Shown: positions 21,236 through 33,099 of the stretch, one piece after another
How the letters are laid out: each line of letters opens with the position of its first letter
Numbering within the stretch: position 1 is the first letter of the stretch
Assembly: GCA_029237695.1 (NCBI GenBank)
Contig: CM055272.1
Span: 33,924,791-33,988,790, forward strand
Length of the DNA: 64,000 bases
Source of the DNA: Conchocele bisecta
Lineage: Eukaryota > Mollusca > Bivalvia > Lucinida > Thyasiridae
Direction: 5' to 3'
Position numbers and translations under genes: made by a program
The notes under the pieces: model-generated
Seen by the model: only the letters and a program-made list of their open reading frames with translations
Database searches by the model: none
Told to the model about the DNA's origin: nothing

Positions 21236-23172
21236 CCACGCACCTACGTCCAAGGTCAAGGTCACAGTTGAAGGTCAAAGGTCAAACCTATTGAAATTCC
21301 CTTCCGCTCTACATCTTCTACACTGATGCATGGATTATTAAATTGCTAACCACGCACCTACATTCAAGGTCACAGTTGAAGGTCAAACCTATTGAAATTC
21401 CCTTCCGCTCTACATCTTCTACACTGATGCATGGATTATTAAATTGCTAACCACGCACCTACATTCAAGGTCACAGTTGAAGGTCAAACCTATTGAAATT
21501 CCCTTCCGCTCTATATCTTCTACACCGATGCATGCATTATCAAATGGCTTGGCACAGATGTTTCTCATGTTGAGAAGGTGTGTCACAATCAATAACCACG
21601 CACCTACGTCCAAGGTCAAGGTCACAGTTGAAGGTCAAAGGTCAAACCTATTGAAATTCCCTTCCGCTCTATATCTTCTACACCGATGCATGGATTATCA
21701 AATGCCTTGGCACAAATGTTTCTCAGGATGAGAAGGTGTGTCGCGATCAATAACCACGCACCTACGTCCAAGGTCAAGGTCACTGTTGAAGGTCAAATGT
21801 CAAACCTATTGAACTTCCCTTCCTCTCTATGTCTTCTACACTGATGCATGGATTATCAAATGGCTTGGCACAAATGTTTCTCGTGATGAGAATGTGTGTC
21901 CCGATCAATAACCACGCACCTATGTCCAAGGTCAAGGTCACAGTTGAAGGTCAAAGGTCAAACCTATTGAAATTCCCTTCCGCTCTATATCTTCTACACT
22001 GATGCATGGATTATCAAATTGCTAACCACGCACCTACGTCCAAGGTCACAGTTGAAGGTCAAAGGTCAAACCTATTGAAATTCCCTTCCGCTCTATATCT
22101 TCTACACCGATGCATGGATTATCAAATGGCTTGGCACAGATGTTTCTCATGATGAGAAGGTGTGTCTCGATCAATAACCACGCACCTACGTCCAAGGTCA
22201 AGGTCACAGTGAAGGTCAAAGGTCAAACCTATTGAAATTCCCTTCCCGCTCTATATCTTCTACACCGATGCATGGATTATCAAATGCCTTGGCACAAATG
22301 TTTCTCAGGATGAGAAGGTGTGTCGCGATCAATAACCACGCACTACGTCCAAGGTCAAGGTCACTGTTGAAGGTCAAATGTCAAACCTATTGAACTTCCC
22401 TTCCTTCACTATGTCTTCTACACTGATGCATGGATTATCAAATAGGCTTGGCCACAAATGTTTCTCGAAGATGAGAATGTGTGTCCCGATCAATAACCAC
22501 GCACCTATGTCCAAGGTCAAGGTCACAGTTGAAAGGTCAAAGGTCCAAACCTATTGAAAATTATTCCCTTCCGCTCTATATCTTCTACACTGATGCATGG
22601 ATTATCAAATTGCTAACCACGCACCTACGTCCAAGGTCACAGTTGAAGGTCAAAGGTCAAACCTATTGAAATTCCCTTCCGCTCTATATCTTCTACACCG
22701 ATGCATGGATTATCAAATGGCTTGGCACAGATGTTTCTCATGATGAGAAGGTGTGTCTCGATCAATAACCACGCACCTACGTCCAAGGTCAAGGTCACAG
22801 TTGAAGGTCAAAGGTCAAACCTATTGAAATTCCCTTCCGCTCTATATCTTCTACACCGATGCATGCATTATCAAATGCCTTGGCACAAATGTTTCTCAGG
22901 ATGAGAAGGTGTGTCTCGATCAATAACCACGCACCTACGTCCAAGGTCAAGGTCACAGTTGAAGGTCAAAGGTCAAACCTATTGAAATTCCCTTCCGCTC
23001 TATATCTTCTACACCGATGCATGGATTATCACACTGTGCCCAGGGTCAAGGTCACAGACTTGATGCGTTTGAAACCTTAACGCTCGGCTAAATGGCTTAT
23101 GATCAAAAATGCCTCGTTTTCTCTGGCTGCCAGTGGGGGTATTCGTGTGCCGACAGGCCACATTTCTAGTTT
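21236..23172 (+). repeat. Tandem core, about 70-165 bp units, with AGGTCAAAGGTCA, plus 3' end of a second Helentron-like element
   Basis: About a dozen copies of AACCACGCACCTACGTCC, AAGGTCAAGGTCACAGTTGA, AGGTCAAAGGTCAAACC, TGAAATTCCCTTCCGCTCTA and GATGCATGGATTATCAAAT, in long and short forms. It ends at about 23025-23172 with a tail that includes hairpin TGTGCCGACAGGCCACA and TTTCTAGTTT, the same tail as at 36880-36945. Confidence 0.85.
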
Positions 23173-23302
23173 CCCTTGGTTAATGTTTTTAGTCAACCTT
23201 GGTTAAGGTTTTTATGTAGGCCGCAGCCACCTTCTTTGTCAAGCTATGTGTACATCGACACCCTCGTAGTCGAGCTATGCTGTTCTCCTACAGCTCTTGT
23301 TT

Positions 23303-23626
23303 CTCGTACGCACGTGCGTACATGCGTTTGCCTGGCTACGCCACTGATAGATAGTAGTAAAAATAGTATTTAGAGTAAATCATATATTACACACACAGAT
23401 TGCCATATTGTCTAGAAATCAAAGATTTTGACTGTAGCATATATGAAAACTTCACTGGAGATGATAACATACCTACAACAGAAATGATGTTGCATGGTCT
23501 ACATGAAAGATTTAGTTAAAAATATCTACATAAAGCATGTTAATTCACATAGTAGCAGATATTCTCTATGAAAACATAAGTGCTATTGATTGTTCTGACG
23601 GTCAACATAAAATCCATCCATTACAG
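23303..23626. other. End of intron 1, no feature
   Basis: Unique sequence leading to the acceptor CCATCCATTACAG before exon 2. Confidence 0.5.
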
Positions 23627-23766
23627 GTTATTAGAGAAGGTGTATAACTTGGAGGATGCCCCTGCCCACTCCTTAGACCCGTATTCTGATGACAACCAAG
23701 CTCCATTCTACCGGCAGCCCGCGGGCCTGAGGAGAGCCCGGAAACATGAGGAGAAGGAAGAATTGG
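23627..23766 (+). CDS. Host gene exon 2
   Basis: 140 nt between CATTACAG and GTACGT. In the phase left by exon 1 it reads LLEKVYNLEDAPAHSL then DPYSDDNQAPFYRQPAGLRR and a charged RKHEEKEEL tail, without stops. It ends with one nucleotide of the next codon. Confidence 0.8.
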
Positions 23767-23879
23767 GTACGTATTGGGTCTTTTCTCGATAAATGGGGGA
23801 TATCCTGATAAAATTGCGCATATACAGAACATATTTGCAAATCTCAAAATATTTATCTGACACTAGAATAAGACTTTAC

Positions 23880-24300
23880 CGTATATGGGATGTATTATGG
23901 GCTGCAGGTTGGCGGGCACAGCTTGTCCATGCAATAACTATAGTGCTACTTGACGGATTGTAACCAAATTCAGTGTACATGTTCATCACGGCAAGACAAA
24001 GAAGCCTATTGATTTTCAAACATTTCCGATGACTTATCTCCCCTTATCGGCCATTTTTAATTTTCGCACTCTGTACCCTTGTCCACACAATAACTCAAGT
24101 TCTTCTTAGATATGTTTATCACGGCAAGATGAAGAACCCTATTGATTTTCTGTGACTTATCTCCCCTTGGCAGCCATTGTTAATTTTCACATCCTTGTCC
24201 ACTCAATAACTCAAGTTCTACTTGATGAATCGTAACCAAATATGGTTCACATGTTTATCTTGGGAAAGCAAGGAATTGCATTTCCATTTCAGTTGCATGA
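23880..24300. repeat. Diverged core copies of the TACGCCC-headed element
   Basis: GGCGGGCACAGCTTGTCCAT, GCAATAACT and CTACTTGACGGATTGTAACC are shared with the element at 53181-53571. Two and a half degenerate units are visible. Confidence 0.6.
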
Positions 24301-24365
24301 CTAATGTATGTCCACGTAAACATAAAAGCTCAATGTAGTTTCATAGTAATATTATTTGTATGCCT

Positions 24366-24674
24366 CTGTAGCCGATTTCATCAACATTGCAAAGTATACT
24401 TATATAGCAAAGTATACTTTGAGGGAGAAATCATTTATTTTTCCCGAAATGCATTAATTCATATAGAACTAACAACTGCATATATTTGATGATTAAAAGT
24501 ATGCAGGATTATTATACTGAATGTATTACATTATCACAGCCAAAATGGCAGTGATAATGTAATAAATTCAGTATAATAAAAATTAATATACTTATCCTAA
24601 AATTGAAAATTTCTCCCTCAAAGTATACTTTGCTAGATAAGTATTCTTTGCAATGTTGGTGAAATAGGCTACTG
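24366..24674. mobile_element. Foldback MITE family E, copy 1
   Basis: Ends CTGTAGCCGATTTCATCAAC and its inverse (GGTGAAATAGGCTACTG). Inner arms AAAGTATACTTTGAGGGAG and a central hairpin TTACATTATCACAGCC/GGCAGTGATAATGTAA. About 310 bp, no coding capacity. Confidence 0.8.
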
Positions 24675-24700
24675 GTGTCAGTAGAACCGGGAGGCATATT

Positions 24701-25300
24701 TATGCCACCGCAATGATAGTTGTTGGTGGTATATAGTGTTTACCATCTGTCAGTAGACAATTTTCCTTGTCCGGCGAACTACTTCTACAGTTTGTGGCCG
24801 ATTCTCTTCATATTCGGTATACAGCCCTACCATCAAGTGCAGGAGTGCGTAACGTAAACATTTTTGCTGTCCCACTGATCCATCCGCAGTTATGCCCCTT
24901 TTTCGACTCTGAATTTATTTTTTTTTCTTGTCCGGCGAACTACTTCTACAGTTTTTGGCTGATTTTCTTCATATTCGATATACAACCCTACCATCAAGTG
25001 CAGGAGTGTGTAACGTAAAATGTTCACTGTCCCAACGTTCCATCCGCAGTTATGCCACTTTTTCGACTCAGAATATATATTTTTTCCTTATCCGACGAAC
25101 TACTTCCACAGTTTTTGGCCGATTCTCTTCATACTCGATATACATTCCAACCATCAAGTGCAGGAGTGTGTAGCATAAAATTTTCCCTGTCCCATCGATC
25201 CATCCGCAGTTATGCCCCTTTTTACGACTCTGACCCTTTTTCTCCAATCACTCACTCAGTGATTGCTGTTGTATTCATGAATGCTCAACAGCATTTTGTT
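24701..25300 (+). mobile_element. Helentron-like small element, ATGCCACC head and 157-bp core
   Basis: Head TATGCCACCGCAATG with inverse GGTGGTATATAG, then three copies of a roughly 157-bp unit (TTGTCCGGCGAACTACTTCT, CCTACCATCAAGTGCAGGAG, ATCCGCAGTTATGCC). The tail may be the hairpin AATCACTCACTCAGTGATT near 25246. Plus-strand frames across the units are not genes. Confidence 0.6.
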
Positions 25301-25316
25301 ATACAAACAATTTTCT

Positions 25317-25505
25317 AGTTATTCTAATAGTAGCCCCTTTCTAATAGTAGCCACCCTCCCATATTTGCATTCTAAATATGTTATTTTCACATGCAAAAGC
25401 CATTTAAAACATTGTTTTAAATGGGTTTTGTATATGAAAATAACACACTTGATCCTATTTTCCACGTTTACATCCCCACAAACTTTTATTAGAATAATAC
25501 GGTAA
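25317..25505. mobile_element. Short foldback MITE
   Basis: TTATTCTAATAGTAGCC at the left and TTATTAGAATAAT at the right, with a central palindrome (TTATTTTCACATGCAAAAGC / ...TATATGAAAATAAC). Confidence 0.5.
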
Positions 25506-25730
25506 AAAACATGCACTGGCCTACTATTTACAAGTACATGTATATAACAATATCTTGTAATTTATAGGAGCAGAGACATTTGGAGAACCTGGTTTGTGTT
25601 TATTTTATCCATTCATGAATGTGACTAGAGAAATGGCACTTATAGCCTTTCTGACCAGCAGTAGCCTGTGCATCCATCCGTGCAGGGCTTATTTCTGCTT
25701 AAGCATAACAAATATATATGTTATTTATCA

Positions 25731-26116
25731 GTGCTCCAGATAAGTTGTGTGTCTAATGAGTATTATACCCACAGATTTCCAATTCAATGCGTATTTTACT
25801 TTTACAAATGTATTATTGATTTTCTTCCTCATTAAATAAGGAACAAATGATAAAATATATACATGTATATAATATATATATATATATTAAAAATTCACTT
25901 ATTTGAGCTGCAAAAAGCAAACTTTGCTTTTTGCAGGTCAACTAAGTAAATTTTTAACTTTATTGCAGTATTTTCACTACTCAATTTGCAAAATGCGTAT
26001 TTTCACGTTGCTGTGAGTATTTTGTACTCCCACTGTTGATAATCAATGATAATCAATGCGTATTCGGCTAAAATAAGTGTGTAAACTATGCCAATACGCA
26101 CCTTATCTGGAGCTCT
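25731..26116. mobile_element. Foldback MITE family F, copy 1
   Basis: GTGCTCCAGATAAG at the left and CTTATCTGGAGCTC at the right. Arms contain AATGCGTATTTTAC and a central hairpin GCAAAAAGCAAACTTTGCTT. The second copy lies at 27770. Confidence 0.7.
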
Positions 26117-26177
26117 GGACTTATGGTGTTATGCGCATCTATAAATTGGGTTTATTGTATTTCTGTCCAATCCAGCT

Positions 26178-26490
26178 CCTGTAGCCGATTTCATCAACAT
26201 TGCAAAGTATACTTTACTAGCAAAGTATACTTTGAGGGAGTAATCATTTATTTTTCCTGAAATGCATTATTTCACATAGAACTAACAAATGCATATATTT
26301 CATGATTAAAAGTATGCAGAATTATTATACTGAATTTATTACATTATCACAGCCATTAAATGTCTGTGATAATGTAATAAATTCAGTATAATAAAAATTA
26401 ATAAATGTTTCAAAAAATTGAAAATTTCTCCCTCAAAGTATACTTTGCTACTAAAGTATACTTTGCAATGTTGATGAAATAGGCTACTGG
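26178..26490. mobile_element. Foldback MITE family E, copy 2
   Basis: Same ends and central hairpin as copy 1. Its right end is extended by a tandem repeat. Confidence 0.8.
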
Positions 26491-26580
26491 TCCTGATTGA
26501 TCAAGTGTTGATAGGTTGATGAAATAGGCTACTGGTCCTGATTGATCAAGTGTTGATAGGTTGATGAAATAGGCTACTGA
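26471..26580 (+). repeat. 45-bp tandem repeat at MITE end
   Basis: GATGAAATAGGCTACTGGTC plus CTGATTGATCAAGTGTTGAT occur two and a half times, beginning in the right end of the family E MITE. Confidence 0.85.
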
Positions 26581-27276
26581 CCTGCTAGCTATAGCACACT
26601 CCTAATTGCTGATACGGATCTATATTACATGTTGCCCAGTGATCTACCGTCTTTCTGGAGGGATTTATTTCCTTGAAGGAAATAGACATTCGCGAGACAT
26701 AATTGAAGTCACGTTTTGACGTCATTTCCGGCTCAGAAACAATTCATACGCTAACGTCAAAATTGTCAATTTTGACAATGTTATAAGCTTACAAGTCTAA
26801 GAGCAATTTTCACATTTTTCGAAGAGCATGTGATGTACATTTTATTCTACTACCGGATTTATTTCCCTTGACATCTGTAGATCCGCACTCGTTTCCTTGT
26901 CGGATTTCCAAATGTCTCGGGGGAAATAATCCTGTATTTCAAAATGGCAGTTGAATAAACTCTGTATACCGTGTTTGAGAGGCATGATACTGGTGTTTAA
27001 CCGACAGTGAACTATGCATACCCTTATCAGACTGCTCAGAAGTGCAGGCTTGTTGGAATCTTCACACTGGTCAAAAATGCAGTAGACCCTAGTTTTCCAG
27101 GATGTGACCAGTATAGTTCCTGATCATCAGGACACATTACCCATACTCATGGAATTTGGAATTGTCCATGAATTTTCAACTAAGTTGGAAAATATATCAG
27201 CTTTTAGAAATGCCAGTTTACAATTTAAAGTGATAAATATATACATTGTACTGCCACAGCAGGTAATTTAACGCCC
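26581..27276. other. Intron 2, no recognised feature
   Basis: Unique AT-rich sequence with a short palindrome around TTATTTCCTTGAAGGAAAT. Nothing coding seen. Confidence 0.4.
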
Positions 27277-27512
27277 TTAACCCTTTCACCCCTAAGTAAC
27301 TGGAATGGATTTTGATATGTTAATTTTGCAACCAATCCAGTCGTCACAAAGTGATTTTCAGACTAGTCCATTTATGAAAAGGGGGTGTTTTTGCTCTCAA
27401 AAAAATAAGAAAATTACTTGCAAAAATGGCAGATCCTGAAGAGACGGCTCGCTCTGAATCTACACTGTTTCATCAGTTTGCCAATACCACTATACAGTGT
27501 TGAAAGGGTTAA
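27277..27512. mobile_element. TTAA MITE family B, copy 2
   Basis: TTAACCCTTTCACCCC to GTTGAAAGGGTTAA, with the same internal landmarks as copy 1. Confidence 0.8.
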
Positions 27513-27640
27513 GCTGGAAGGAAACAAATACTAAAAAATAGGAATTTTCCTTCTCAAATTAGGAAAAATACATGGCAACATTAGCCAAATAATTGCTGGA
27601 AAAAAATGGACGAAATCTGAGAAGGGTTGGGTCTGCAGGC

Positions 27641-27756
27641 ATTGCAGATAGACAGCAGTTTGAACAGTCATTGCAGATAGACAGCGGTTTGAACAGTCAT
27701 TGCAGATAGACAGCGGTTTGAACAGTCATTGCAGATAGACAGCGGTTTGAACGGTC
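27641..27756 (+). repeat. 29-bp tandem repeat, four copies
   Basis: ATTGCAGATAGACAGCGGTT then TGAACAGTC, four times with single-base differences. Confidence 0.95.
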
Positions 27757-27769
27757 ATTGCACACACTC

Positions 27770-28138
27770 AGAGCTCCAGATAAGGTGCGTATTGGCATAT
27801 TTTACGCACTTATTTTAGCAGAATACGCATTGATTATCAAAAGTGGGAGTACAAAATACTCACACCAATGTGAAAATACACATTGATATTCAAATTGAGA
27901 AGTGAAAATACTATAATAAAGTTGAAAATTTACTTAATTGAGCTGCAAAAAAGCGAAGTGTTCGCTTTTTGCAGCTCAAATAAGTTAATTTTTAAATTTG
28001 TTTTATTTTTTATCATTTGTTCCCTATTTAATACGGAAGAAAATCAATAATACATTTATAAAAGTAAAATATGCATTGAATTTAAATATGGGGGTATACT
28101 AACTACACTGTTTAGATACAAAACTTATCTGGAGCTGT
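27770..28138. mobile_element. Foldback MITE family F, copy 2
   Basis: AGAGCTCCAGATAAGGTGCG to CTTATCTGGAGCTGTGC, in opposite orientation to copy 1. Confidence 0.7.
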
Positions 28139-28879
28139 GCACACTGATCCGGAACTATACAGGTCACAAATACATTTTAGGCAATTTTGCCAGTCATGGC
28201 TTATCACATATGAACCCATACACAATATGATATGCCTTGGTTACTCATGATAATGTTTATGCAATTGCAATATATCAGAGTAAATTTAATAGCTCACAAC
28301 CAGTCAGAATGCTGAAAAATGTTGCTGCTTTGCCACGTTTCTTGTTCATAAAAAGCGAACAATATGCTCATATTTTTTTTACAAAATTTACCAGGCATAT
28401 TATTTCATAGATGTATTCATATAATTAGTTATATAAGGGCTAGAGTATTAGAATGTCCGCCTTATTAACTGAATCTTTGTATTTTGTCAACTTGATGGAG
28501 TTTCAAAAAAAAAAATGAATGATAATCTCCATAAATGATGTCACAAGTCTGCAAAAATTACAGAGCACATGACATGGAATGGTTTAACAAATTGACAAAG
28601 CTGTCAGTGCACATGCAGAATTCAATTACATGTGTTGCTTCAGCCGCTGCTCAAAAAGCAACTTGTATTCAGCTTGATAAACTTCTATGATGGATGATTA
28701 AGAATTCTCGAACTGGCCATTTACTTATTGCCGCACCTGCTTTAATTAGCAATAGACATGACTTTAGTTGTTGCTTTTTCCATCGTCGTCGTATTATCAT
28801 CCATGTCCACAATCTAAACATTGGGGTAAATTTCTTATAGCTTCTGTTTCATTTCACACGGAACTTCCCTGTAACTCAG
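28139..28879. other. Intron 2, no recognised feature
   Basis: AT-rich. A possible remnant of the GCACCTGC-headed repeat lies near 28730. No ORF of note. Confidence 0.4.
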
Positions 28880-29121
28880 GGGGGTGTTTCACTAAACTTC
28901 TTAAGACTAAAATGTTTGTAAGTGCAAATTTATGATAGTCTATAAATTTCTCATTAACAATGTTTTCTTGTAAACAATTAATGGATTTACATTTATTGAA
29001 TATAGGCTGCATATGCAGCCTATGCTCAATAAATGTAAATCCATCAATCAAAATTTCCAGATGATCCTAAATTTGCGCTTACGAACATTTTAGTCGTACG
29101 AAGTTTAGTGAAACGGGTCCC
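28880..29121. mobile_element. Foldback MITE family G
   Basis: GGTGTTTCACTAAACTTCTT at the left and AAGTTTAGTGAAACGGGTCC at the right, with a central palindrome around ATAGGCTGCATATGCAGCCTAT. Confidence 0.65.
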
Positions 29122-29790
29122 AGCATAATGATTATAATAATGAGTGCATGGTTCTCATCGTAATATGACCTTGCTACTGAACATATGTAAAACCCCAATC
29201 AATCAATCTATCAATTGTCCACAGTGAACAAACACCAGTTATTGTAGATGCTTTGGAATTCTTTTTCAACATGGTCAGTAAAATTCTGCATAGTTACAAA
29301 GTTCCTGCACATCCTTTACCCACGAATATGCAATGTTAGTCTTCGGAAAAGAGCAATGTCCTGGAAAGTCGGAATCACTCATCGCAGATGCATCAATACA
29401 GGTTTCAAAATTTGAAAAAGTTTGCATAAATTCCATTGACATACAGTTTTTGAAATTTGTAAATTCCATTCAAAGTAGGCTTTAAACATGTCTAAGTGTT
29501 TGGCAAGTGGTGTATTTATATAGTGCTCGATCAAAGGCTTATTCTGACTTGTATAGCATTAGAGTGAGGGGTCTTAGCTAGTTATCTCCCATTGAATTTA
29601 TTTATAGAAATCCGGTCCAAATTGTGTAGATTAGGGTCGTATTGCTTGTAAAAAGGTCGTATGCAGCATGATTTGTTATGAAAAGGAGCAATTATAGTGA
29701 TTTTGACTCGTATTGGTCCAGATCATCCTACATATATGCGCAATCTGGTATGGGACTGCATTATTTGCCAGATTTATATTTTCACACTTT
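29122..29790. other. Intron 2, no recognised feature
   Basis: No supported gene or repeat; the 64-codon minus-strand frame at 29469-29275 has no recognisable motif. Confidence 0.4.
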
Positions 29791-29792
29791 TT

Positions 29793-30240
29793 ATGCCACC
29801 GGGTTTCGAAGAAACGGGTGGCATATAGTGTTTGGACCGTCCGTCTGTCCGTCCGTCCGTCTGTCCATCCGCTCTCCCTGAAGTGACGTTGTGGGGTGAT
29901 TCACGAGTACGCACCCCATACGCAACTACATGTATATCTTAATGAACTCCATCACTTCTGAAAAGCCCAAAAAAGCAATAAAAAATTGACACCCCAGAGG
30001 GTGATGGTCAAAACCGTCCATCCAAACCCCACAAACAATGGCTGACTAAATCTCCCCACAAGTACATATTGTACTTCACTGATCAAACCCAAATACCCCA
30101 CAAGTGCATGCAGGAGACATAAGAAAACGAGAGCAAGTTAGTATAGGGGAGATAACACCTTTAGCATTGTTTGCACCCCACAAATAGCACCCAAAAAACC
30201 CCAAAAGACTTGACCGGATCGCTATAAATTGATTTACAAA
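29793..30240 (+). mobile_element. Helentron-like element head, ATGCCACC type, truncated
   Basis: ATGCCACCGGGTTTCGAAGA with inverse CGGGTGGCAT, then a GTCCGTCCGTCC microsatellite. No tandem core follows and the 3' boundary is a guess. Confidence 0.5.
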
Positions 30241-30640
30241 GGGAAATAACTAGCTACGATCCATCATTACAGTTTATAGATTATATTTATATGTACATGC
30301 ACATGTCATACATTTTAGTTTGTAATAGGGTGTAGAATTCATGGTATTGGTTAAATTTTAGTGACATATTTTTCTACATTTTATTAACATATTTTTTATT
30401 GACATGTTTTATTTCAGTTTCCAGGATGAAGGGTCAGTTTCCTTAACCTTTTAAGGCGGGAAAATAACGCATGCATTGTCATCTCATTTGTTTAATTTTT
30501 AACAAAAACTGCATGGCATTTAAATTGTCTCTTTCTAAAACAATTACCGTGTGCTGTTTTAAGTTTATAAGTAGAAATATATAAATAAAACACCACAATT
30601 AATATTTTTCCCGCATGAAATGGTTAAATTAAGAATGACG
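30241..30640. other. Intron 2, no recognised feature
   Basis: AT-rich unique sequence. Confidence 0.4.
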
Positions 30641-30711
30641 TACAGTGGAATCTGTAAACCGGACAACCTGAGAACTTTCCACAATGTCTGGTTTAGAAAG
30701 GTTTCACTGTA
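30641..30711. mobile_element. Pogo/Tigger-like hairpin MITE
   Basis: TACAGTGGAATCTGTAAACC against GGTTTCACTGTA: a 71-bp imperfect hairpin with TA at both ends and the CAGTGGAACC-type terminus known from pogo-group elements. Confidence 0.7.
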
Positions 30712-30782
30712 TTATAATCCGTACATGTTTAACAGCTGTATGTCATTACAATAAGCTAAACACATGAACATAAGTTACGATA

Positions 30783-31162
30783 GTCTGTTCCACGTTTTGC
30801 TGCCAACAAACTTTTGGCTATTAAACAAATTAAATCTAAAAACTATTTAAACTTAAGTACTGTTTCATCAATAACAAAAATCTCCCTCCCCAATTTTTTT
30901 ATTTGATGAAATTCCATCAACTATTGATTTTATTGCAAAAAAACCGATTTGTCTATGGGAATTTAACATGGGGGCTAAAAATAGGAAAATCGGTTTTTCG
31001 CAATAAAATCAATATTCGTTGGAATTTCATCAAATAACTTTTTTTGGGGAGGGTGACTTTTTTGTTATTGATGAAAAAGTACCTACATTTAAATATTTTT
31101 GGGATTTAATGTGTTTAATTGCCAAAAGTTTGTCGGCAGCAAAACGTGGAACAGACAGTAGT
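30783..31162. mobile_element. Foldback family L, copy 2
   Basis: TAGTCTGTTCCACGTTTTGC to GCAAAACGTGGAACAGACAG. Shorter spacer than the 18845 copy. Confidence 0.75.
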
Positions 31163-31178
31163 ACTGTGCAAACATAAC

Positions 31179-31399
31179 TACCGTAATTACCCTAAATATT
31201 CGGACACCAAAACCAATTGTTATAAGTGTCATACACATTTATCAAGTTGATTATGTTGTCCAATGAGGCCTCCGAAGCATTCTGTGAAAATGGCAAATAG
31301 TGCAGACCCTGATCAGACTGCTCCTTCAGGAGCAGGCTGGTCTGGGTCTACACTGTTTGCTCACATATTGGTGTCCGAATATTTAGGGTAATTACAGTA
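31179..31399. mobile_element. Foldback MITE family H
   Basis: ACCGTAATTACCCTAAATAT at the left and ATATTTAGGGTAATTACAGT at the right, with TA on both sides. The interior has TGCAGACCCTGATCAGACTG. Confidence 0.7.
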
Positions 31400-31829
31400 T
31401 ATATGTCGCTATGTTGCAAGCATAATTTCATGTTGCTAGGATAATTGTAACTGTCTGTGTCAATAAACTAAACACATGATTGACTAATAAGTTACCATAC
31501 AAATATAACTTCATGTGTATGTCGCTATATAAATGCATTATTTTATGTTGCTAAGTTACGATAATTGTGATTGTACGTCTGTATCTGTCAACTGAAAACT
31601 CTAAAACCATATTACTGTATATCACAACCATATGCTAGCTCTATGTTCATTGTTTGTTGCAATGTGGATTTGGAATATGGGAAACGTATGTGGCCCTAGC
31701 TGTGAAAATGTACCTTATGACATGTGTGTCCAGTGTAGCCCTAGATTATTGACCTTTAACACATTGCCTATCGCAATACATTTTCCACATATCAAGTAAT
31801 TCTGTATATTCAGCATATTACACATGCTT
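31400..31829. other. Intron 2, no recognised feature
   Basis: Unique sequence, nothing coding. Confidence 0.4.
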
Positions 31830-31872
31830 TCAGGGAGAAATTTTCAATTTTAGGATAAATTTATTAATTTTT
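31830..31872. mobile_element. Family E MITE, left piece interrupted by the next element
   Basis: AGGGAGAAATTTTCAATTTT then AGGATAAATTTATTAATTTT is the inner left arm of family E. The remainder appears at about 35267-35492. Confidence 0.6.
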
Positions 31873-31979
31873 AGCCAGGTTTTTTGGAGAAAAAAATCCA
31901 GGCTATTGGATTGGCGAAAGCCGCGGGCGGTCGGGTGGGCGGGCGGGCGGCGGGCGGCAGGCGGCGTCCACAATCAATG

Positions 31980-33060
31980 TTAAGTTTTCGTGTTTGAGTC
32001 CATTTCTTTGGTACTGTACCACCTAGGACCACCAAACTTTCACAGCTTCATAATCAATGGTGCCCACCACATATCACTATCCAACATGTTACTTTTTTTT
32101 TAACTTGACCCACCTTTTTTCGCGCAGATCGACTTAGCCATTTTCAATGTTAAGTTTTCGCGTTTTCAATGTTAAGTTTTCGTGTTTAAGTCCATTTCTT
32201 GGTACTGTACCACCTAGGACCACCAAACTTTCACAGCTTCATAATCAATGGGTGCCCACCACATATCACTATCCAACATGTTACTTTTTTTTTACTGACC
32301 CTTTTTTTCCGCGTAGTCGACTTAGCCATTTTCAATGTTAAGTTTTCGCGTTTTCAATGTTAAGTTTCGTGTTTAAGTCCATTTCTTTGGTACTGTACCA
32401 CCTAGGACCACCAAACTTTCACAGCTTCTAATCAAGGGGTGCCCACCACATCACTATCCAACATGTTACTTTTTTTTTTTTAACTTCACCCATTTTTTCC
32501 GCGCAGTCGACTTAGCCATTTTCAATGTTAAGTTTTCGCGTTTACAATGTTAAGTTTTCGTGTTTAAGTCCATTTCTTTGGTACTGTACCACCTAGGACC
32601 ACCAAACTTTCACAGCTTCATAATCAAGGGGTGCCCACCACACACTATCCAACATGTTACTTTTTTTTTACTTACCCATTTTTCCGCTAGTACTTAGCCA
32701 TTTTCAATGTTATTTTCGCGTTTACAATGTTAGTTTTCGAAGTCCATTTCTTTGGTACAGTACCACCTAGGCCAACATCACAGTTCTAATCAAGTCCCAC
32801 ATACACTCATGTTATTTTTTTTTTTTAACTTCACCCATTTTTTTTTTTTTCCACAATTCGACTTAGCCATTTTCGTTAATTTTACGTTTACCAAGTTTAA
32901 GTTTTCTGTTTGTATTTCGGTATCCACCTAGGACCACCAAACTCACAGCTTCATAACCAAGGGGTGCCTACCACACAACATCAACATGTGACCAATTTTT
33001 TCACCTTCACCTATTATTTCTACGTACTTGGACTTAGCCATTTTCAACGTTAACTTTTTA
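31980..33060 (+). repeat. Tandem core, about 185-bp unit, six copies
   Basis: TTTCAATGTTAAGTTTTCG, GGTACTGTACCACCTAGGAC and ACCAAACTTTCACAGCTTC recur. Later copies lose short stretches. Confidence 0.88.
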
Positions 33061-33099
33061 ACGTACGCTGTTAAAGTTTTTTGGTAAAACTTTTTCGTA

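Larger units (their letters stand above)
19596..23302 (+). mobile_element. Helentron-like tandem-core element, TAGCTCGAC head
   Basis: Head TAGCTCGACTATTCGAAGAA (hairpin) is followed by a GGCGTC microsatellite at 19641. Near the 3' end GTCGAGCTA (23269-23277) is the reverse complement of the head, and the end is CAGCTCTTGTTT. Head motif, subterminal inverted copy, tandem core and CTCTTGTTT end are what I would expect of Helentron/HINE ('pearl') elements. A second element appears nested within it (see 21236-23172). Confidence 0.6.
19369..23346. mobile_element. Outer inverted-repeat pair CAGGGGCGTAGCCAGG
   Basis: CAGGGGCGTAGCCAGG at 19369 is matched by CCTGGCTACGCCACTG ending at 23346, with ATAG-like sequence on both outer flanks. 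This looks like a DNA transposon whose interior is now filled by nested tandem-core elements. Confidence 0.45.
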